64,000 nucleotides of DNA from Hydractinia symbiolongicarpus (GCF_029227915.1 NC_079883.1:10850001-10914000), one strand, 5' to 3'; shown: positions 22,385 to 37,636, numbered from the stretch's first letter. Program-made: numbers and translations. Notes: generated by a model not told the origin, from the letters alone.

Positions 22385-22861
22385 TTAACAGAATTCAGAC
22401 AGCTTTAAAAAGAGGCCATAAAATTACCTACTGCTCGTGGAAACACCCTAATTAACCAATAGAGTTGCGTCATTACAAAATGTTCCGAACATTTTGTACA
22501 TTTTTTTAAGTAAAACTGTAGTTTTTTTAAAAATTCGTGGTCTTAATGTTTCAGTAAGGCAATAAATTTGGCATCGTTGGAATTCGCCAAACCTTCTGCT
22601 ACTTACTAAAAAAAAAAAAGTCAAAAGCTTTTGTGTATCAGAAGATACAGCCGTTTTCCCGTAGCCAAAAAACACAGATTTTATAAAAATGTTAAAGTAA
22701 TGAGCGTAATGTCATTATGCAGCCAATCAGAAATTACTTTCTTAGCACCAATCAAATGGTTTGTTTTGAACCTTAGCTGTCAATCAATATGAGAAATAAA
22801 ACTTTGGCGCGATAGTGCATTTTAGACCGTCTTGTGTATCCGTACTACATCGACTTCTTAA

Positions 22862-23275
<414 letters not shown>

Positions 23276-23636
23276 GCATCTTACCAAACAAAAAACGGCT
23301 ATTTTTATAGCCACACATCCATAAAAAATATTACGGCTAGCTTTTTATATCAAACTTTGTCCTGCTTTCTGTTTAAATTTTATGCTACATAAAAATTTTA
23401 TGCTACATAAAGTTTGACAATGTTAAAAATATGAAGGGCAAGAAAAGTAAAAGCAAGAAAATAAGAAATTTAAAAACGAAAATACTTAAACTTAGGGAAT
23501 CTAATCTTAAATTTACTCTTTTTTAACTGTTTAAGTGACTTAAACAAGTTTAACTTTGTACCAAGATAATGTTTTTTTGTAAATGTGTGGCTATAAAAAT
23601 AGCCGTTTGTTAATGTAATAGCCAGATACACACAAA

Positions 23637-23755
23637 TTATTTTTTTGCGGTCTTCTTTGCTGCCTTTTTGGGAGTCTTTTTGACCTTCTTTGCTGCAGGT
23701 TTTTTAGCAACAGGCTTCTTTGTGGGTTTCTTAGCTGCTGGTTTCTTAGCCGAGG
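23637..23755 (-). pseudogene. H1: Histone H1 remnant joined to tRNA 3' end
   Basis: Only about the last 38 codons and the stop of H1 remain, with the stem-loop at 23589-23604. At 23752-23755 the H1 tail runs into the final bases of tRNA-Arg through a shared AGG. The 1081-bp loss removes the H1 start, its GH1 domain and promoter, and all but the 3' end of the tRNA. The open frame through the junction reads H1 tail after unrelated spacer codons and is not a gene. Confidence 0.95.
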
Positions 23756-24081
23756 GTCGCACTGTCGCATTTCGGCTGCATGGTCTACTGTGTAACGCGC
23801 GCGCACGTTCTGGCGTAATGCGTTGATAAACGGAATGTACGCAGACATATTGGAAAGTAATATCACGCACTTAGTATCGTCGCCTTTGTTAGCATTCATG
23901 TAAGTTACCATCCACTCGCTACAGTCGCTCTCCATCCTACGGCTAAATCAACAGCCGTGATTGTTACTATGTCGCCGTCAATCCGTACGCGGTGACAGTT
24001 GTAAGCTTTACAGTAACGTGACATGCTCCACAAGCAGTTACGGTGTGTGGACGATGCCTATCATGGCAACGCTTGTTCTTT

Positions 24082-24267
24082 ATCGCTTCTCGGCCTAATG
24101 GCTAAGATCAAGTGTAGTATCTGTTCTTATCAGTTTAATATCTGGTAGGCCATTCTCTGAATGGTCAGTATATTAATCTGATTTTTGGCCTTGGGTCATG
24201 GAGGTGGATTCATTCACGCCGTGACCACGGGTTGCCTTGGTGTTGCACTATTACCGATGGCGGCCCA
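24082..24267 (+). ncRNA. RNU2: U2 spliceosomal snRNA
   Basis: Unit 5 copy, same RNA sequence as 4608..4793. Its upstream spacer has two changes (G at 23963, A at 23980), but the candidate PSE at 24028-24041 is intact despite the nearby deletion. Confidence 0.95.
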
Positions 24268-24458
24268 CATAAGCAATAAAAGAATAATAGCAGTCCTCTT
24301 TCCGACGGCACTCTGCATAGTCTACGGCGGGAACAAAACGCGTACACTGGGGGAGAATACAGCCTATGCCCCGCGACACGGCAGTTTATAACACACTCAA
24401 GCCACAAGCATTAACAAACTTTGAAGGGTACCCTCATGCTACGGTGCAGTTCCAACTC

Positions 24459-24624
24459 ATACTTACCTGACGGGGAAGTAAAGACTGATCAATGAGGGTT
24501 TTCTTCCAGAGTGAGGCTCTTGCATTGCACTACGCTTGGGCTGACCTCTGCGATTACTGCAAACGTCAGTAACTCGACCGTACAATTTCTGGTAGTGGGG
24601 GCCTGCGTCCGCGCTCGCCCCCTC
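24459..24624 (+). ncRNA. RNU1: U1 spliceosomal snRNA
   Basis: Unit 5 copy, same sequence as 4985..5150. Confidence 0.95.
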
Positions 24625-24950
24625 CTTAAGTCAAAATGAATGAGCTTAGAAAAGTTGCGCGGCCAAATGTCGGTGGTGACTTAAACGCTAAGGTAAAACC
24701 TCGCTTGGCTGTTACGAAACGTGATTGCGATATAAGTCCTCGGAAGGCGGCGGAATTTTATTTTATTTGCCATTCCGTCAGGGTTATTGGATGATCGGCA
24801 ATAGATCGAGTTTGTATGCATTTGAAAGCTCTTTTTTCTCGTACTATCACCTGAAAATGTCGTAGGAAAATGTCATAGGAAACACTTTCAACAACCGCCA
24901 CGTTCCTTAATTGTTATAACAAGAAATATATCACAGCAAATGAAAATGAA

Positions 24951-25070
24951 AAGCCTACGACACCGGGAGTTCCCAGGCGGTCCCCCATCCAAGTACTATC
25001 CCGGCCCGACGATGCTTAACTTCCGTGATCAGACGAGAACGGGTGTGTTCATCGTGGTATGGCCGTAGAC
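24951..25070 (-). rRNA. 5S rRNA: 5S ribosomal RNA
   Basis: Unit 5 copy, same sequence as 5477..5596. Confidence 0.96.
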
Positions 25071-25267
25071 ATTAGTAGGTGCAAATACGTGCAATTTATT
25101 TTGACGTTGTGATCAAATTTTTTTATTTAATTTCTTTGAGTTACTTAGGACAAGGCGTATGCATGGATTATCTATTAGACTTTAAGGTTATAGTTTTGTG
25201 AAAAAAACAATGTTTTTTTAAAGATGTGTGGCTATAAAAATAGCCGTTGTTTTCTGAGTGTAGCGGT

Positions 25268-25648
25268 TTACTTCTTCTGTCCTTTGTCGTTCTTCTTTGG
25301 GAGTAAGACAGCTTGAATGTTTGGCAAAACACCACCAGCTGCAATGGTTACACCGCTCAAAAGTTTGTTTAATTCTTCATCATTACGAACAGCCAATTGT
25401 AAATGTCTTGGAATAATCCTAGCTTTTTTGTTGTCTCTTGCTGCGTTACCAGCCAACTCCAATATCTCAGCAGATAAATATTCCAAGACGGCTGCTAAGT
25501 AAACTGGTGCTCCAGATCCAATTCGGTTAGCATAGTGCCCTCTACGAAGGAATCTATGCACTCTACCGACTGGAAATTGAAGTCCAGCTCTTGAGGATCT
25601 TGTCTTGGCTTTAGCCTTAGCTTTTCCACCTTTTCCACGTCCAGACAT
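25268..25648 (-). CDS. H2A: Histone H2A
   Basis: Unit 6 copy, consensus protein. Stem-loop at 25230-25245. Confidence 0.97.
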   Translation of the reverse strand: MSGRGKGGKAKAKAKTRSSRAGLQFPVGRVHRFLRRGHYANRIGSGAPVYLAAVLEYLSAEILELAGNAARDNKKARIIPRHLQLAVRNDEELNKLLSGVTIAAGGVLPNIQAVLLPKKNDKGQKK

Positions 25649-25932
25649 AACTGCGATTTGATTTGTAAGTTAATACAAAAACGTACGAATATTTAACGTA
25701 AGTGTTAACGAAATAAACTTTACTCGTTTTTTCATCATAAAAATAGGATCGAAATCATGTTTTTTTAACCAATCATAATTAAGTATTAAACAAAAGATTT
25801 TTTTTTTAACCAATTAAATTGCGTATCGGCGTTTTCGGATCGAATTCGATCCGATTTTTTTACTTATAAACAAAAAGTTTTGACTTGCAGTTTAATGCTT
25901 ATTTACAAGTTAAGTAGCAAAAATTTTTAACC

Positions 25933-26337
25933 ATGTCTGACGCAGCAGCTAAAGGAGGAAAACAGGCACCTAAAGTAGCCAAGGAAGGTGAAAAAAGAGC
26001 CGGCAAAAAAGGAGGAAAGATTGGTGGAACTGGTGAAAAGAAACGCAAGAGAAAGAGAAAGGAAAGTTATGCTATTTACATCTACAATGTTTTGAAACAA
26101 GTTCACCCAGATGTCGGAGTTTCAAGCAAAGCTATGAGCATCATGAACTCATTTGTCAACGACATCTTTGAGCGCATTGCTTCCGAAGCTTCGCGTTTGG
26201 CTCTTCAAAACAAAAAGTCGACCATCTCTTCTCGTGAAATTCAAACCGCAGTACGTCTTCTCTTGCCTGGAGAACTTGCAAAACACGCAGTCAGTGAAGG
26301 AACAAAAGCCGTCACAAAATACACAAGCAGCAAGTAA
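25933..26337 (+). CDS. H2B: Histone H2B, K18E variant
   Basis: Unit 6 copy. K18E (AAA to GAA) in the flexible N-terminal tail reverses one charge and removes a possible acetylation site; the fold is untouched, so it is likely functional. Stem-loop at 26361-26376. Confidence 0.96.
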   Translation: MSDAAAKGGKQAPKVAKEGEKRAGKKGGKIGGTGEKKRKRKRKESYAIYIYNVLKQVHPDVGVSSKAMSIMNSFVNDIFERIASEASRLALQNKKSTISSREIQTAVRLLLPGELAKHAVSEGTKAVTKYTSSK

Positions 26338-26797
26338 ACCAACGTCTACCAAACACAAACGGTCTTTTTTAAGACCACACATCTTTAAAAAAACATTTAC
26401 TTGGCGTCACTACAAGTTAACCGAAGTTAATAAAACTTCTAAATAATGTGCTTAAGAACACTAGCCTACATTTAAAATACTTCCCCATGTGTGTGTGGAT
26501 TAGCTTCACTTTTCATACGTATTATTAGCTGTACTTGCAGAAAAGACAAGTACATTGATCCATGTTATTGCTTACATTTAACTTAACCCAGCTTTTCACG
26601 GAAACACTCCCAGGCAAATTAACCCTACAAAGTATTTCTAAATTTTTTTTGTGTCATATATGACATAGTATCGTATAGCAATAAATGTAACTGTGACAAG
26701 ACTTTACACATTGTGTAATTTGGAAGCGTGCACAAAGTAATGTTTTAAAAGATTTGTGGCTATAAAAATAGCCGTTTTTGTTGAGCAATGACAACGC

Positions 26798-27154
<357 letters not shown>

Positions 27155-27632
27155 TTAACAGAATTCAGACAGCTTTAAAAAGAGGCCATAAAATTACCTA
27201 CTGCTCGTGGAAACACCCTAATTAACCAATAGAGTTGCGTCATTACAAAATGTTCCGAACATTTTGTACATTTTTTTAAGTAAAACTGTAGTTTTTTTAA
27301 AAATTCGTGGTCTTAATGTTTCAGTAAGGCAATAAATTTGGCATCGTTGGAATTCGCCAAACCTTCTGCTACTTACTAAAAAAAAAAAAAGTCAAAAGCT
27401 TTTGTGTATCAGAAGATACAGCCGTTTTCCCGTAGCCAAAAAACACAGATTTTATAAAAATGTTAAAGTAATGAGCGTAATGTCATTATGCAGCCAATCA
27501 GAAATTACTTTCTTAGCACCAATCAAATGGTTTGTTTTGAACCTTAGCTGTCAATCAATATGAGAAATAAAACTTTGGCGCGATAGTGCATTTTAGACCG
27601 TCTTGTGTATCCGTACTACATCGACTTCTTAA

Positions 27633-28046
<414 letters not shown>

Positions 28047-28407
28047 GCATCTTACCAAACAAAAAACGGCTATTTTTATAGCCACACATCCATAAAAAAT
28101 ATTACGGCTAGCTTTTTATATCAAACTTTGTCCTGCTTTCTGTTTAAATTTTATGCTACATAAAAATTTTATGCTACATAAAGTTTGACAATGTTAAAAA
28201 TATGAAGGGCAAGAAAAGTAAAAGCAAGAAAATAAGAAATTTAAAAACGAAAATACTTAAACTTAGGGAATCTAATCTTAAATTTACTCTTTTTTAACTG
28301 TTTAAGTGACTTAAACAAGTTTAACTTTGTACCAAGATAATGTTTTTTTGTAAATGTGTGGCTATAAAAATAGCCGTTTGTTAATGTAATAGCCAGATAC
28401 ACACAAA

Positions 28408-28959
28408 TTATTTTTTTGCGGTCTTCTTTGCTGCCTTTTTGGGAGTCTTTTTGACCTTCTTTGCTGCAGGTTTTTTAGCAACAGGCTTCTTTGTGGGTTT
28501 CTTAGCTGCTGGTTTCTTAGCCGAGGCTTTCTTTGTGGCAGGCTTCTTTGCTGCTTTCTTTGGCGTGCTCTTCTTTGCTGGCTTCTTTTTTGGTGTACTT
28601 TTCTTTGCAGTAGGCTTCTTTGCCGTTGGCTTTTTTGCTGCGGCCTTTTTCTTAGGTTTTTCTTTTTTTACCTGACCTAGCTTGAATGATCCAGAAGCAC
28701 CAGTGCCTTTAGTTTGAATCAAATCGCCTGATGTTACTCCTCGTTTAAGAGCCATTTTCAGATGATGATCTGAGTTTTCAGCAACTTTGTAATTTGCATG
28801 AATATATTTTGTAATAGCTTGGCGAGATGAACCACCGCGTTCCTTTAGGGTAGCGATAGCAGCCTTGATCATGTCCACATATTTAGGGTGATCAGCTGTC
28901 TTCTTTGCAGCAGGTTTCTTCTTGGGTGCGATTTTCTTTGGAGAAGCTGCTTCACTCAT
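28408..28959 (-). CDS. H1: Linker histone H1
   Basis: Unit 6 copy, consensus 183-aa protein. Stem-loop at 28360-28375. Confidence 0.96.
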   Translation of the reverse strand: MSEAASPKKIAPKKKPAAKKTADHPKYVDMIKAAIATLKERGGSSRQAITKYIHANYKVAENSDHHLKMALKRGVTSGDLIQTKGTGASGSFKLGQVKKEKPKKKAAAKKPTAKKPTAKKSTPKKKPAKKSTPKKAAKKPATKKASAKKPAAKKPTKKPVAKKPAAKKVKKTPKKAAKKTAKK

Positions 28960-29538
28960 TTTTAATGTTTTCTTACAACAATCCAACGATAAACGATGCT
29001 TGTTATCACAGTAGAAGTATACTAAACATTACCGTGTAAATGAGATATAATTTAAGACGGTGCGAAGTATGCGGACGTAAAAGTACCACTCCCGGGAATT
29101 GATTTGGCGCGAAAACAGAAATGTGTGTTTCTGTACATCGTATAATGTCCGTTTTGGGTGCCGCGACTATGCGAAAGCATGTTAATTTTTATTTGTAGTA
29201 CGACGCAATAGTCTGCAAGAGAAGCTGCTGGAGTTTGAGGTCTTCAGCATTACATCTAGTCTGTTAATTTGGGCTTCTTCCGCGCTCGTGTTAGGATTTT
29301 CATAAAGCGTTCTTTGGTTTGCGTTGCGTATGTCGGCCTACATCATCGACACGGCCTGTTTCCGGCTATTAGGAGCAATTCATATATTGGGCACTGCGTT
29401 TCGACATTTTTATTAGACCACAGTAAAAAAATTCACTCACAGAAGTCCCTTTCTTTCATGGCTACAAACACGAAGAATTCTGTCGTAAGTAAAACGAATG
29501 CGCAAGCCAAAATGACGATGGGGCGAAGTCATAAGCAT

Positions 29539-29611
29539 GGCCCTGTGGCCCAATGGATAAGGCATCTGACTACGAATCAGGGGATTCCAGGTTCGACTCC
29601 TGGCAGGGTCG
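29539..29611 (+). tRNA. tRNA-Arg-ACG: tRNA-Arg (ACG)
   Basis: Unit 6 copy, identical to 4213..4285. The T-rich run about 130 bp upstream is interrupted by an A at about 29406 in this unit only. Confidence 0.97.
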
Positions 29612-29933
29612 CACTGTCGCATTTCGGCTGCATGGTCTACTGTGTAACGCGCGCGCACGTTCTGGCGTAATGCGTTGATAAACGGAATGTACGCAGACAT
29701 ATTGGAAAGTAATATCACGCACTTAGTATCGTCGCCTTTGTTAGCATTCATGTAAGTTACCATCCACTCGCTACAGTCGCTCTCCATCCTACGGCTAAAT
29801 CAACAGCCGTGATTTTTACTATGTCGCCGTCCATCCGTACGCGGTGACAGTTGTAAGCTTTACAGTAACGTGACATGCTCCACAAGCAGTTACGGTGTGT
29901 GGACGATGCCTATCATGGCAACGCTTGTTCTTT

Positions 29934-30119
29934 ATCGCTTCTCGGCCTAATGGCTAAGATCAAGTGTAGTATCTGTTCTTATCAGTTTAATATCTGGTAG
30001 GCCATTCTCTGAATGGTCAGTATATTAATCTGATTTTTGGCCTTGGGTCATGGAGGTGGATTCATTCACGCCGTGACCACGGGTTGCCTTGGTGTTGCAC
30101 TATTACCGATGGCGGCCCA
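29934..30119 (+). ncRNA. RNU2: U2 spliceosomal snRNA
   Basis: Unit 6 copy, same sequence as 4608..4793. Confidence 0.95.
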
Positions 30120-30310
30120 CATAAGCAATAAAAGAATAATAGCAGTCCTCTTTCCGACGGCACTCTGCATAGTCTACGGCGGGAACAAAACGCGTACACT
30201 GGGGGAGAATACAGCCTATGCCCCGCGACACGGCAGTTTATAACACACTCAAGCCACAAGCATTAACAAACTTTGAAGGGTACCCTCATGCTACGGTGCA
30301 GTTCCAACTC

Positions 30311-30476
30311 ATACTTACCTGACGGGGAAGTAAAGACTGATCAATGAGGGTTTTCTTCCAGAGTGAGGCTCTTGCATTGCACTACGCTTGGGCTGACCTC
30401 TGCGATTACTGCAAACGTCAGTAACTCGACCGTACAATTTCTGGTAGTGGGGGCCTGCGTCCGCGCTCGCCCCCTC
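30311..30476 (+). ncRNA. RNU1: U1 spliceosomal snRNA
   Basis: Unit 6 copy, same sequence as 4985..5150. Confidence 0.95.
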
Positions 30477-30802
30477 CTTAAGTCAAAATGAATGAGCTTA
30501 GAAAAGTTGCGCGGCCAAATGTCGGTGGTGACTTAAACGCTAAGGTAAAACCTCGCTTGGCTGTTACGAAACGTGATTGCGATATAAGTCCTCGGAAGGC
30601 GGCGGAATTTTATTTTATTTGCCATTCCGTCAGGGTTATTGGATGATCGGCAATAGATCGAGTTTGTATGCATTTGAAAGCTCTTTTTTCTCGTACTATC
30701 ACCTGAAAATGTCGTAGGAAAATGTCATAGGAAACACTTTCAACAACCGCCACGTTCCTTAATTGTTATAACAAGAAATATATCACAGCAAATGAAAATG
30801 AA

Positions 30803-30922
30803 AAGCCTACGACACCGGGAGTTCCCAGGCGGTCCCCCATCCAAGTACTATCCCGGCCCGACGATGCTTAACTTCCGTGATCAGACGAGAACGGGTGTGT
30901 TCATCGTGGTATGGCCGTAGAC
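30803..30922 (-). rRNA. 5S rRNA: 5S ribosomal RNA
   Basis: Unit 6 copy, same sequence as 5477..5596. Confidence 0.96.
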
Positions 30923-31119
30923 ATTAGTAGGTGCAAATACGTGCAATTTATTTTGACGTTGTGATCAAATTTTTTTATTTAATTTCTTTGAGTTACTTAG
31001 GACAAGGCGTATGCATGGATTATCTATTAGACTTTAAGGTTATAGTTTTGTGAAAAAAACAATGTTTTTTTAAAGATGTGTGGCTATAAAAATAGCCGTT
31101 GTTTTCTGAGTGTAGCGGT

Positions 31120-31500
31120 TTACTTCTTCTGTCCTTTGTCGTTCTTCTTTGGGAGTAAGACAGCTTGAATGTTTGGCAAAACACCACCAGCTGCAATGGT
31201 TACACCGCTCAAAAGTTTGTTTAATTCTTCATCATTACGAACAGCCAATTGTAAATGTCTTGGAATAATCCTAGCTTTTTTGTTGTCTCTTGCTGCGTTA
31301 CCAGCCAACTCCAATATCTCAGCAGATAAATATTCCAAGACGGCTGCTAGGTAAACTGGTGCTCCAGATCCAATTCGGTTAGCATAGTGCCCTCTACGAA
31401 GGAATCTATGCACTCTACCGACTGGAAATTGAAGTCCAGCTCTTGAGGATCTTGTCTTGGCTTTAGCCTTAGCTTTTCCACCTTTTCCACGTCCAGACAT
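31120..31500 (-). CDS. H2A: Histone H2A
   Basis: Unit 7 copy, consensus protein with one synonymous change in the Leu codon near 31350. Stem-loop at 31082-31097. Confidence 0.97.
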   Translation of the reverse strand: MSGRGKGGKAKAKAKTRSSRAGLQFPVGRVHRFLRRGHYANRIGSGAPVYLAAVLEYLSAEILELAGNAARDNKKARIIPRHLQLAVRNDEELNKLLSGVTIAAGGVLPNIQAVLLPKKNDKGQKK

Positions 31501-31784
31501 AACTGCGATTTGATTTGTAAGTTAATACAAAAACGTACGAATATTTAACGTAAGTGTTAACGAAATAAACTTTACTCGTTTTTTCATCATAAAAATAGGA
31601 TCGAAATCATGTTTTTTTAACCAATCATAATTAAGTATTAAACAAAAGATTTTTTTTTTAACCAATTAAATTGCGTATCGGCGTTTTCGGATCGAATTCG
31701 ATCCGATTTTTTTACTTATAAACAAAAAGTTTTGACTTGCAGTTTAATGCTTATTTACAAGTTAAGTAGCAAAAATTTTTAACC

Positions 31785-32189
31785 ATGTCTGACGCAGCAG
31801 CTAAAGGAGGAAAACAGGCACCTAAAGTAGCCAAGAAAGGTGAAAAAAGAGCCGGCAAAAAAGGAGGAAAGATTGGTGGAACTGGTGAAAAGAAACGCAA
31901 GAGAAAGAGAAAGGAAAGTTATGCTATTTACATCTACAATGTTTTGAAACAAGTTCACCCAGATGTCGGAGTTTCAAGCAAAGCTATGAGCATCATGAAC
32001 TCATTTGTCAACGACATCTTTGAGCGCATTGCTTCCGAAGCTTCGCGTTTGGCTCTTCAAAACAAAAAGTCGACCATCTCTTCTCGTGAAATTCAAACCG
32101 CAGTACGTCTTCTCTTGCCTGGAGAACTTGCAAAACACGCAGTCAGTGAAGGAACAAAAGCCGTCACAAAATACACAAGCAGCAAGTAA
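31785..32189 (+). CDS. H2B: Histone H2B
   Basis: Unit 7 copy, consensus protein. Stem-loop at 32213-32228. Confidence 0.97.
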   Translation: MSDAAAKGGKQAPKVAKKGEKRAGKKGGKIGGTGEKKRKRKRKESYAIYIYNVLKQVHPDVGVSSKAMSIMNSFVNDIFERIASEASRLALQNKKSTISSREIQTAVRLLLPGELAKHAVSEGTKAVTKYTSSK

Positions 32190-32649
32190 ACCAACGTCTA
32201 CCAAACACAAACGGTCTTTTTTAAGACCACACATCTTTAAAAAAACATTTACTTGGCGTCACTACAAGTTAACCGAAGTTAATAAAACTTCTAAATAATG
32301 TGCTTAAGAACACTAGCCTACATTTAAAATACTTCCCCATGTGTGTGTGGATTAGCTTCACTTTTCATACGTATTATTAGCTGTACTTGCAGAAAAGACA
32401 AGTACATTGATCCATGTTATTGCTTACATTTAACTTAACCCAGCTTTTCACGGAAACACTCCCAGGCAAATTAACCCTACAAAGTATTTCTAAATTTTTT
32501 TTGTGTCATATATGACATAGTATCGTATAGCAATAAATGTAACTGTGACAAGACTTTACACATTGTGTAATTTGGAAGCGTGCACAAAGTAATGTTTTAA
32601 AAGATTTGTGGCTATAAAAATAGCCGTTTTTGTTGAGCAATGACAACGC

Positions 32650-33006
<357 letters not shown>

Positions 33007-33484
33007 TTAACAGAATTCAGACAGCTTTAAAAAGAGGCCATAAAATTACCTACTGCTCGTGGAAACACCCTAATTAACCAATAGAGTTGCGTCATTACAA
33101 AATGTTCCGAACATTTTGTACATTTTTTTAAGTAAAACTGTAGTTTTTTTAAAAATTCGTGGTCTTAATGTTTCAGTAAGGCAATAAATTTGGCATCGTT
33201 GGAATTCGCCAAACCTTCTGCTACTTACTAAAAAAAAAAAAAGTCAAAAGCTTTTGTGTATCAGAAGATACAGCCGTTTTCCCGTAGCCAAAAAACACAG
33301 ATTTTATAAAAATGTTAAAGTAATGAGCGTAATGTCATTATGCAGCCAATCAGAAATTACTTTCTTAGCACCAATCAAATGGTTTGTTTTGAACCTTAGC
33401 TGTCAATCAATATGAGAAATAAAACTTTGGCGCGATAGTCCATTTTAGACCGTCTTGTGTATCCGTACTACATCGACTTCTTAA

Positions 33485-33898
<414 letters not shown>

Positions 33899-34259
33899 GC
33901 ATCTTACCAAACAAAAAACGGCTATTTTTATAGCCACACATCCATAAAAAATATTACGGCTAGCTTTTTATATCAAACTTTGTCCTGCTTTCTGTTTAAA
34001 TTTTATGCTACATAAAAATTTTATGCTACATAAAGTTTGACAATGTTAAAAATATGAAGGGCAAGAAAAGTAAAAGCAAGAAAATAAGAAATTTAAAAAC
34101 GAAAATACTTAAACTTAGGGAATCTAATCTTAAATTTACTCTTTTTTAACTGTTTAAGTGACTTAAACAAGTTTAACTTTGTACCAAGATAATGTTTTTT
34201 TGTAAATGTGTGGCTATAAAAATAGCCGTTTGTTAATGTAATAGCCAGATACACACAAA

Positions 34260-34811
34260 TTATTTTTTTGCAGTCTTCTTTGCTGCCTTTTTGGGAGTCT
34301 TTTTGACCTTCTTTGCTGCAGGTTTTTTAGCAACAGGCTTCTTTGTGGGTTTCTTAGCTGCTGGTTTCTTAGCCGAGGCTTTCTTTGTGGCAGGCTTCTT
34401 TGCTGCTTTCTTTGGCGTGCTCTTCTTTGCTGGCTTCTTTTTTGGTGTACTTTTCTTTGCAGTAGGCTTCTTTGCCGTTGGCTTTTTTGCTGCGGCCTTT
34501 TTCTTAGGTTTTTCTTTTTTTACCTGACCTAGCTTGAATGATCCAGAAGCACCAGTGCCTTTAGTTTGAATCAAATCGCCTGATGTTACTCCTCGTTTAA
34601 GAGCCATTTTCAGATGATGATCTGAGTTTTCAGCAACTTTGTAATTTGCATGAATATATTTTGTAATAGCTTGGCGAGATGAACCACCGCGTTCCTTTAG
34701 GGTAGCGATAGCAGCCTTGATCATGTCCACATATTTAGGGTGATCAGCTGTCTTCTTTGCAGCAGGTTTCTTCTTGGGTGCGATTTTCTTTGGAGAAGCT
34801 GCTTCACTCAT
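34260..34811 (-). CDS. H1: Linker histone H1
   Basis: Unit 7 copy, consensus protein with a synonymous ACC-to-ACT change in a Thr codon four codons before the stop. Stem-loop at 34212-34227. Confidence 0.96.
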   Translation of the reverse strand: MSEAASPKKIAPKKKPAAKKTADHPKYVDMIKAAIATLKERGGSSRQAITKYIHANYKVAENSDHHLKMALKRGVTSGDLIQTKGTGASGSFKLGQVKKEKPKKKAAAKKPTAKKPTAKKSTPKKKPAKKSTPKKAAKKPATKKASAKKPAAKKPTKKPVAKKPAAKKVKKTPKKAAKKTAKK

Positions 34812-35390
34812 TTTTAATGTTTTCTTACAACAATCCAACGATAAACGATGCTTGTTATCACAGTAGAAGTATACTAAACATTACCGTGTAAATGAGATAT
34901 AATTTAAGACGGTGCGAAGTATGCGGACGTAAAAGTACCACTCCCGGGAATTGATTTGGCGCGAAAACAGAAATGTGTGTTTCTGTACATCGTATAATGT
35001 CCGTTTTGGGTGCCGCGACTATGCGAAAGCATGTTAATTTTTATTTGTAGTACGACGCAATAGTCTGCAAGAGAAGCTGCTGGAGTTTGAGGTCTTCAGC
35101 ATTACATCTAGTCTGTTAATTTGGGCTTCTTCCGCGCTCGTGTTAGGATTTTCATAAAGCGTTCTTTGGTTTGCGTTGCGTATGTCGGCCTACATCATCG
35201 ACACGGCCTGTTTCCGGCTATTAGGAGCAATTCATATATTGGGCACTGCGTTTCGACTTTTTTATTAGACCACAGTAAAAAAATTCACTCACAGAAGTCC
35301 CTTTCTTTCATGGCTACAAACACGAAGAATTCTGTCGTAAGTAAAACGAATGCGCAAGCCAAAATGACGATGGGGCGAAGTCATAAGCAT

Positions 35391-35463
35391 GGCCCTGTGG
35401 CCCAATGGATAAGGCATCTGACTACGAATCAGGGGATTCCAGGTTCGACTCCTGGCAGGGTCG
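35391..35463 (+). tRNA. tRNA-Arg-ACG: tRNA-Arg (ACG)
   Basis: Unit 7 copy, identical to 4213..4285. Confidence 0.97.
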
Positions 35464-35785
35464 CACTGTCGCATTTCGGCTGCATGGTCTACTGTGTAAC
35501 GCGCGCGCACGTTCTGGCGTAATGCGTTGATAAACGGAATGTACGCAGACATATTGGAAAGTAATATCACGCACTTAGTATCGTCGCCTTTGTTAGCATT
35601 CATGTAAGTTACCATCCACTCGCTACAGTCGCTCTCCATCCTACGGCTAAATCAACAGCCGTGATTTTTACTATGTCGCCGTCCATCCGTACGCGGTGAC
35701 AGTTGTAAGCTTTACAGTAACGTGACATGCTCCACAAGCAGTTACGGTGTGTGGACGATGCCTATCATGGCAACGCTTGTTCTTT

Positions 35786-35971
35786 ATCGCTTCTCGGCCT
35801 AATGGCTAAGATCAAGTGTAGTATCTGTTCTTATCAGTTTAATATCTGGTAGGCCATTCTCTGAATGGTCAGTATATTAATCTGATTTTTGGCCTTGGGT
35901 CATGGAGGTGGATTCATTCACGCCGTGACCACGGGTTGCCTTGGTGTTGCACTATTACCGATGGCGGCCCA
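35786..35971 (+). ncRNA. RNU2: U2 spliceosomal snRNA
   Basis: Unit 7 copy, same sequence as 4608..4793. Confidence 0.95.
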
Positions 35972-36162
35972 CATAAGCAATAAAAGAATAATAGCAGTCC
36001 TCTTTCCGACGGCACTCTGCATAGTCTACGGCGGGAACAAAACGCGTACACTGGGGGAGAATACAGCCTATGCCCCGCGACACGGCAGTTTATAACACAC
36101 TCAAGCCACAAGCATTAACAAACTTTGAAGGGTACCCTCATGCTACGGTGCAGTTCCAACTC

Positions 36163-36328
36163 ATACTTACCTGACGGGGAAGTAAAGACTGATCAATGAG
36201 GGTTTTCTTCCAGAGTGAGGCTCTTGCATTGCACTACGCTTGGGCTGACCTCTGCGATTACTGCAAACGTCAGTAACTCGACCGTACAATTTCTGGTAGT
36301 GGGGGCCTGCGTCCGCGCTCGCCCCCTC
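36163..36328 (+). ncRNA. RNU1: U1 spliceosomal snRNA
   Basis: Unit 7 copy, same sequence as 4985..5150. Confidence 0.95.
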
Positions 36329-36654
36329 CTTAAGTCAAAATGAATGAGCTTAGAAAAGTTGCGCGGCCAAATGTCGGTGGTGACTTAAACGCTAAGGTAA
36401 AACCTCGCTTGGCTGTTACGAAACGTGATTGCGATATAAGTCCTCGGAAGGCGGCGGAATTTTATTTTATTTGCCATTCCGTCAGGGTTATTGGATGATC
36501 GGCAATAGATCGAGTTTGTATGCATTTGAAAGCTCTTTTTTCTCGTACTATCACCTGAAAATGTCGTAGGAAAATGTCATAGGAAACACTTTCAACAACC
36601 GCCACGTTCCTTAATTGTTATAACAAGAAATATATCACAGCAAATGAAAATGAA

Positions 36655-36774
36655 AAGCCTACGACACCGGGAGTTCCCAGGCGGTCCCCCATCCAAGTAC
36701 TATCCCGGCCCGACGATGCTTAACTTCCGTGATCAGACGAGAACGGGTGTGTTCATCGTGGTATGGCCGTAGAC
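36655..36774 (-). rRNA. 5S rRNA: 5S ribosomal RNA
   Basis: Unit 7 copy, same sequence as 5477..5596. Confidence 0.96.
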
Positions 36775-36971
36775 ATTAGTAGGTGCAAATACGTGCAATT
36801 TATTTTGACGTTGTGATCAAATTTTTTTATTTAATTTCTTTGAGTTACTTAGGACAAGGCGTATGCATGGATTATCTATTAGACTTTAAGGTTATAGTTT
36901 TGTGAAAAAAACAATGTTTTTTTAAAGATGTGTGGCTATAAAAATAGCCGTTGTTTTCTGAGTGTAGCGGT

Positions 36972-37352
36972 TTACTTCTTCTGTCCTTTGTCGTTCTTCT
37001 TTGGGAGTAAGACAGCTTGAATGTTTGGCAAAACACCACCAGCTGCAATGGTTACACCGCTCAAAAGTTTGTTTAATTCTTCATCATTACGAACAGCCAA
37101 TTGTAAATGTCTTGGAATAATCCTAGCTTTTTTGTTGTCTCTTGCTGCGTTACCAGCCAACTCCAATATCTCAGCAGATAAATATTCCAAGACGGCTGCT
37201 AAGTAAACTGGTGCTCCAGATCCAATTCGGTTAGCATAGTGCCCTCTACGAAGGAATCTATGCACTCTACCGACTGGAAATTGAAGTCCAGCTCTTGAGG
37301 ATCTTGTCTTGGCTTTAGCCTTAGCTTTTCCACCTTTTCCACGTCCAGACAT
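36972..37352 (-). CDS. H2A: Histone H2A
   Basis: Unit 8 copy, consensus protein. Stem-loop at 36934-36949. Confidence 0.97.
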   Translation of the reverse strand: MSGRGKGGKAKAKAKTRSSRAGLQFPVGRVHRFLRRGHYANRIGSGAPVYLAAVLEYLSAEILELAGNAARDNKKARIIPRHLQLAVRNDEELNKLLSGVTIAAGGVLPNIQAVLLPKKNDKGQKK

Positions 37353-37636
37353 AACTGCGATTTGATTTGTAAGTTAATACAAAAACGTACGAATATTTAA
37401 CGTAAGTGTTAACGAAATAAACTTTACTCGTTTTTTCATCATAAAAATAGGATCGAAATCATGTTTTTTTAACCAATCATAATTAAGTATTAAACAAAAG
37501 ATTTTTTTTTTAACCAATTAAATTGCGTATCGGCGTTTTCGGATCGAATTCGATCCGATTTTTTTACTTATAAACAAAAAGTTTTGACTTGCAGTTTAAT
37601 GCTTATTTACAAGTTAAGTAGCAAAAATTTTTAACC

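Noticed and set aside
23591-23935. Chimeric frames across the unit 5 deletion
   Set aside because: Spacer codons joined to the H1 tail by the 1081-bp deletion; no start context or fold.
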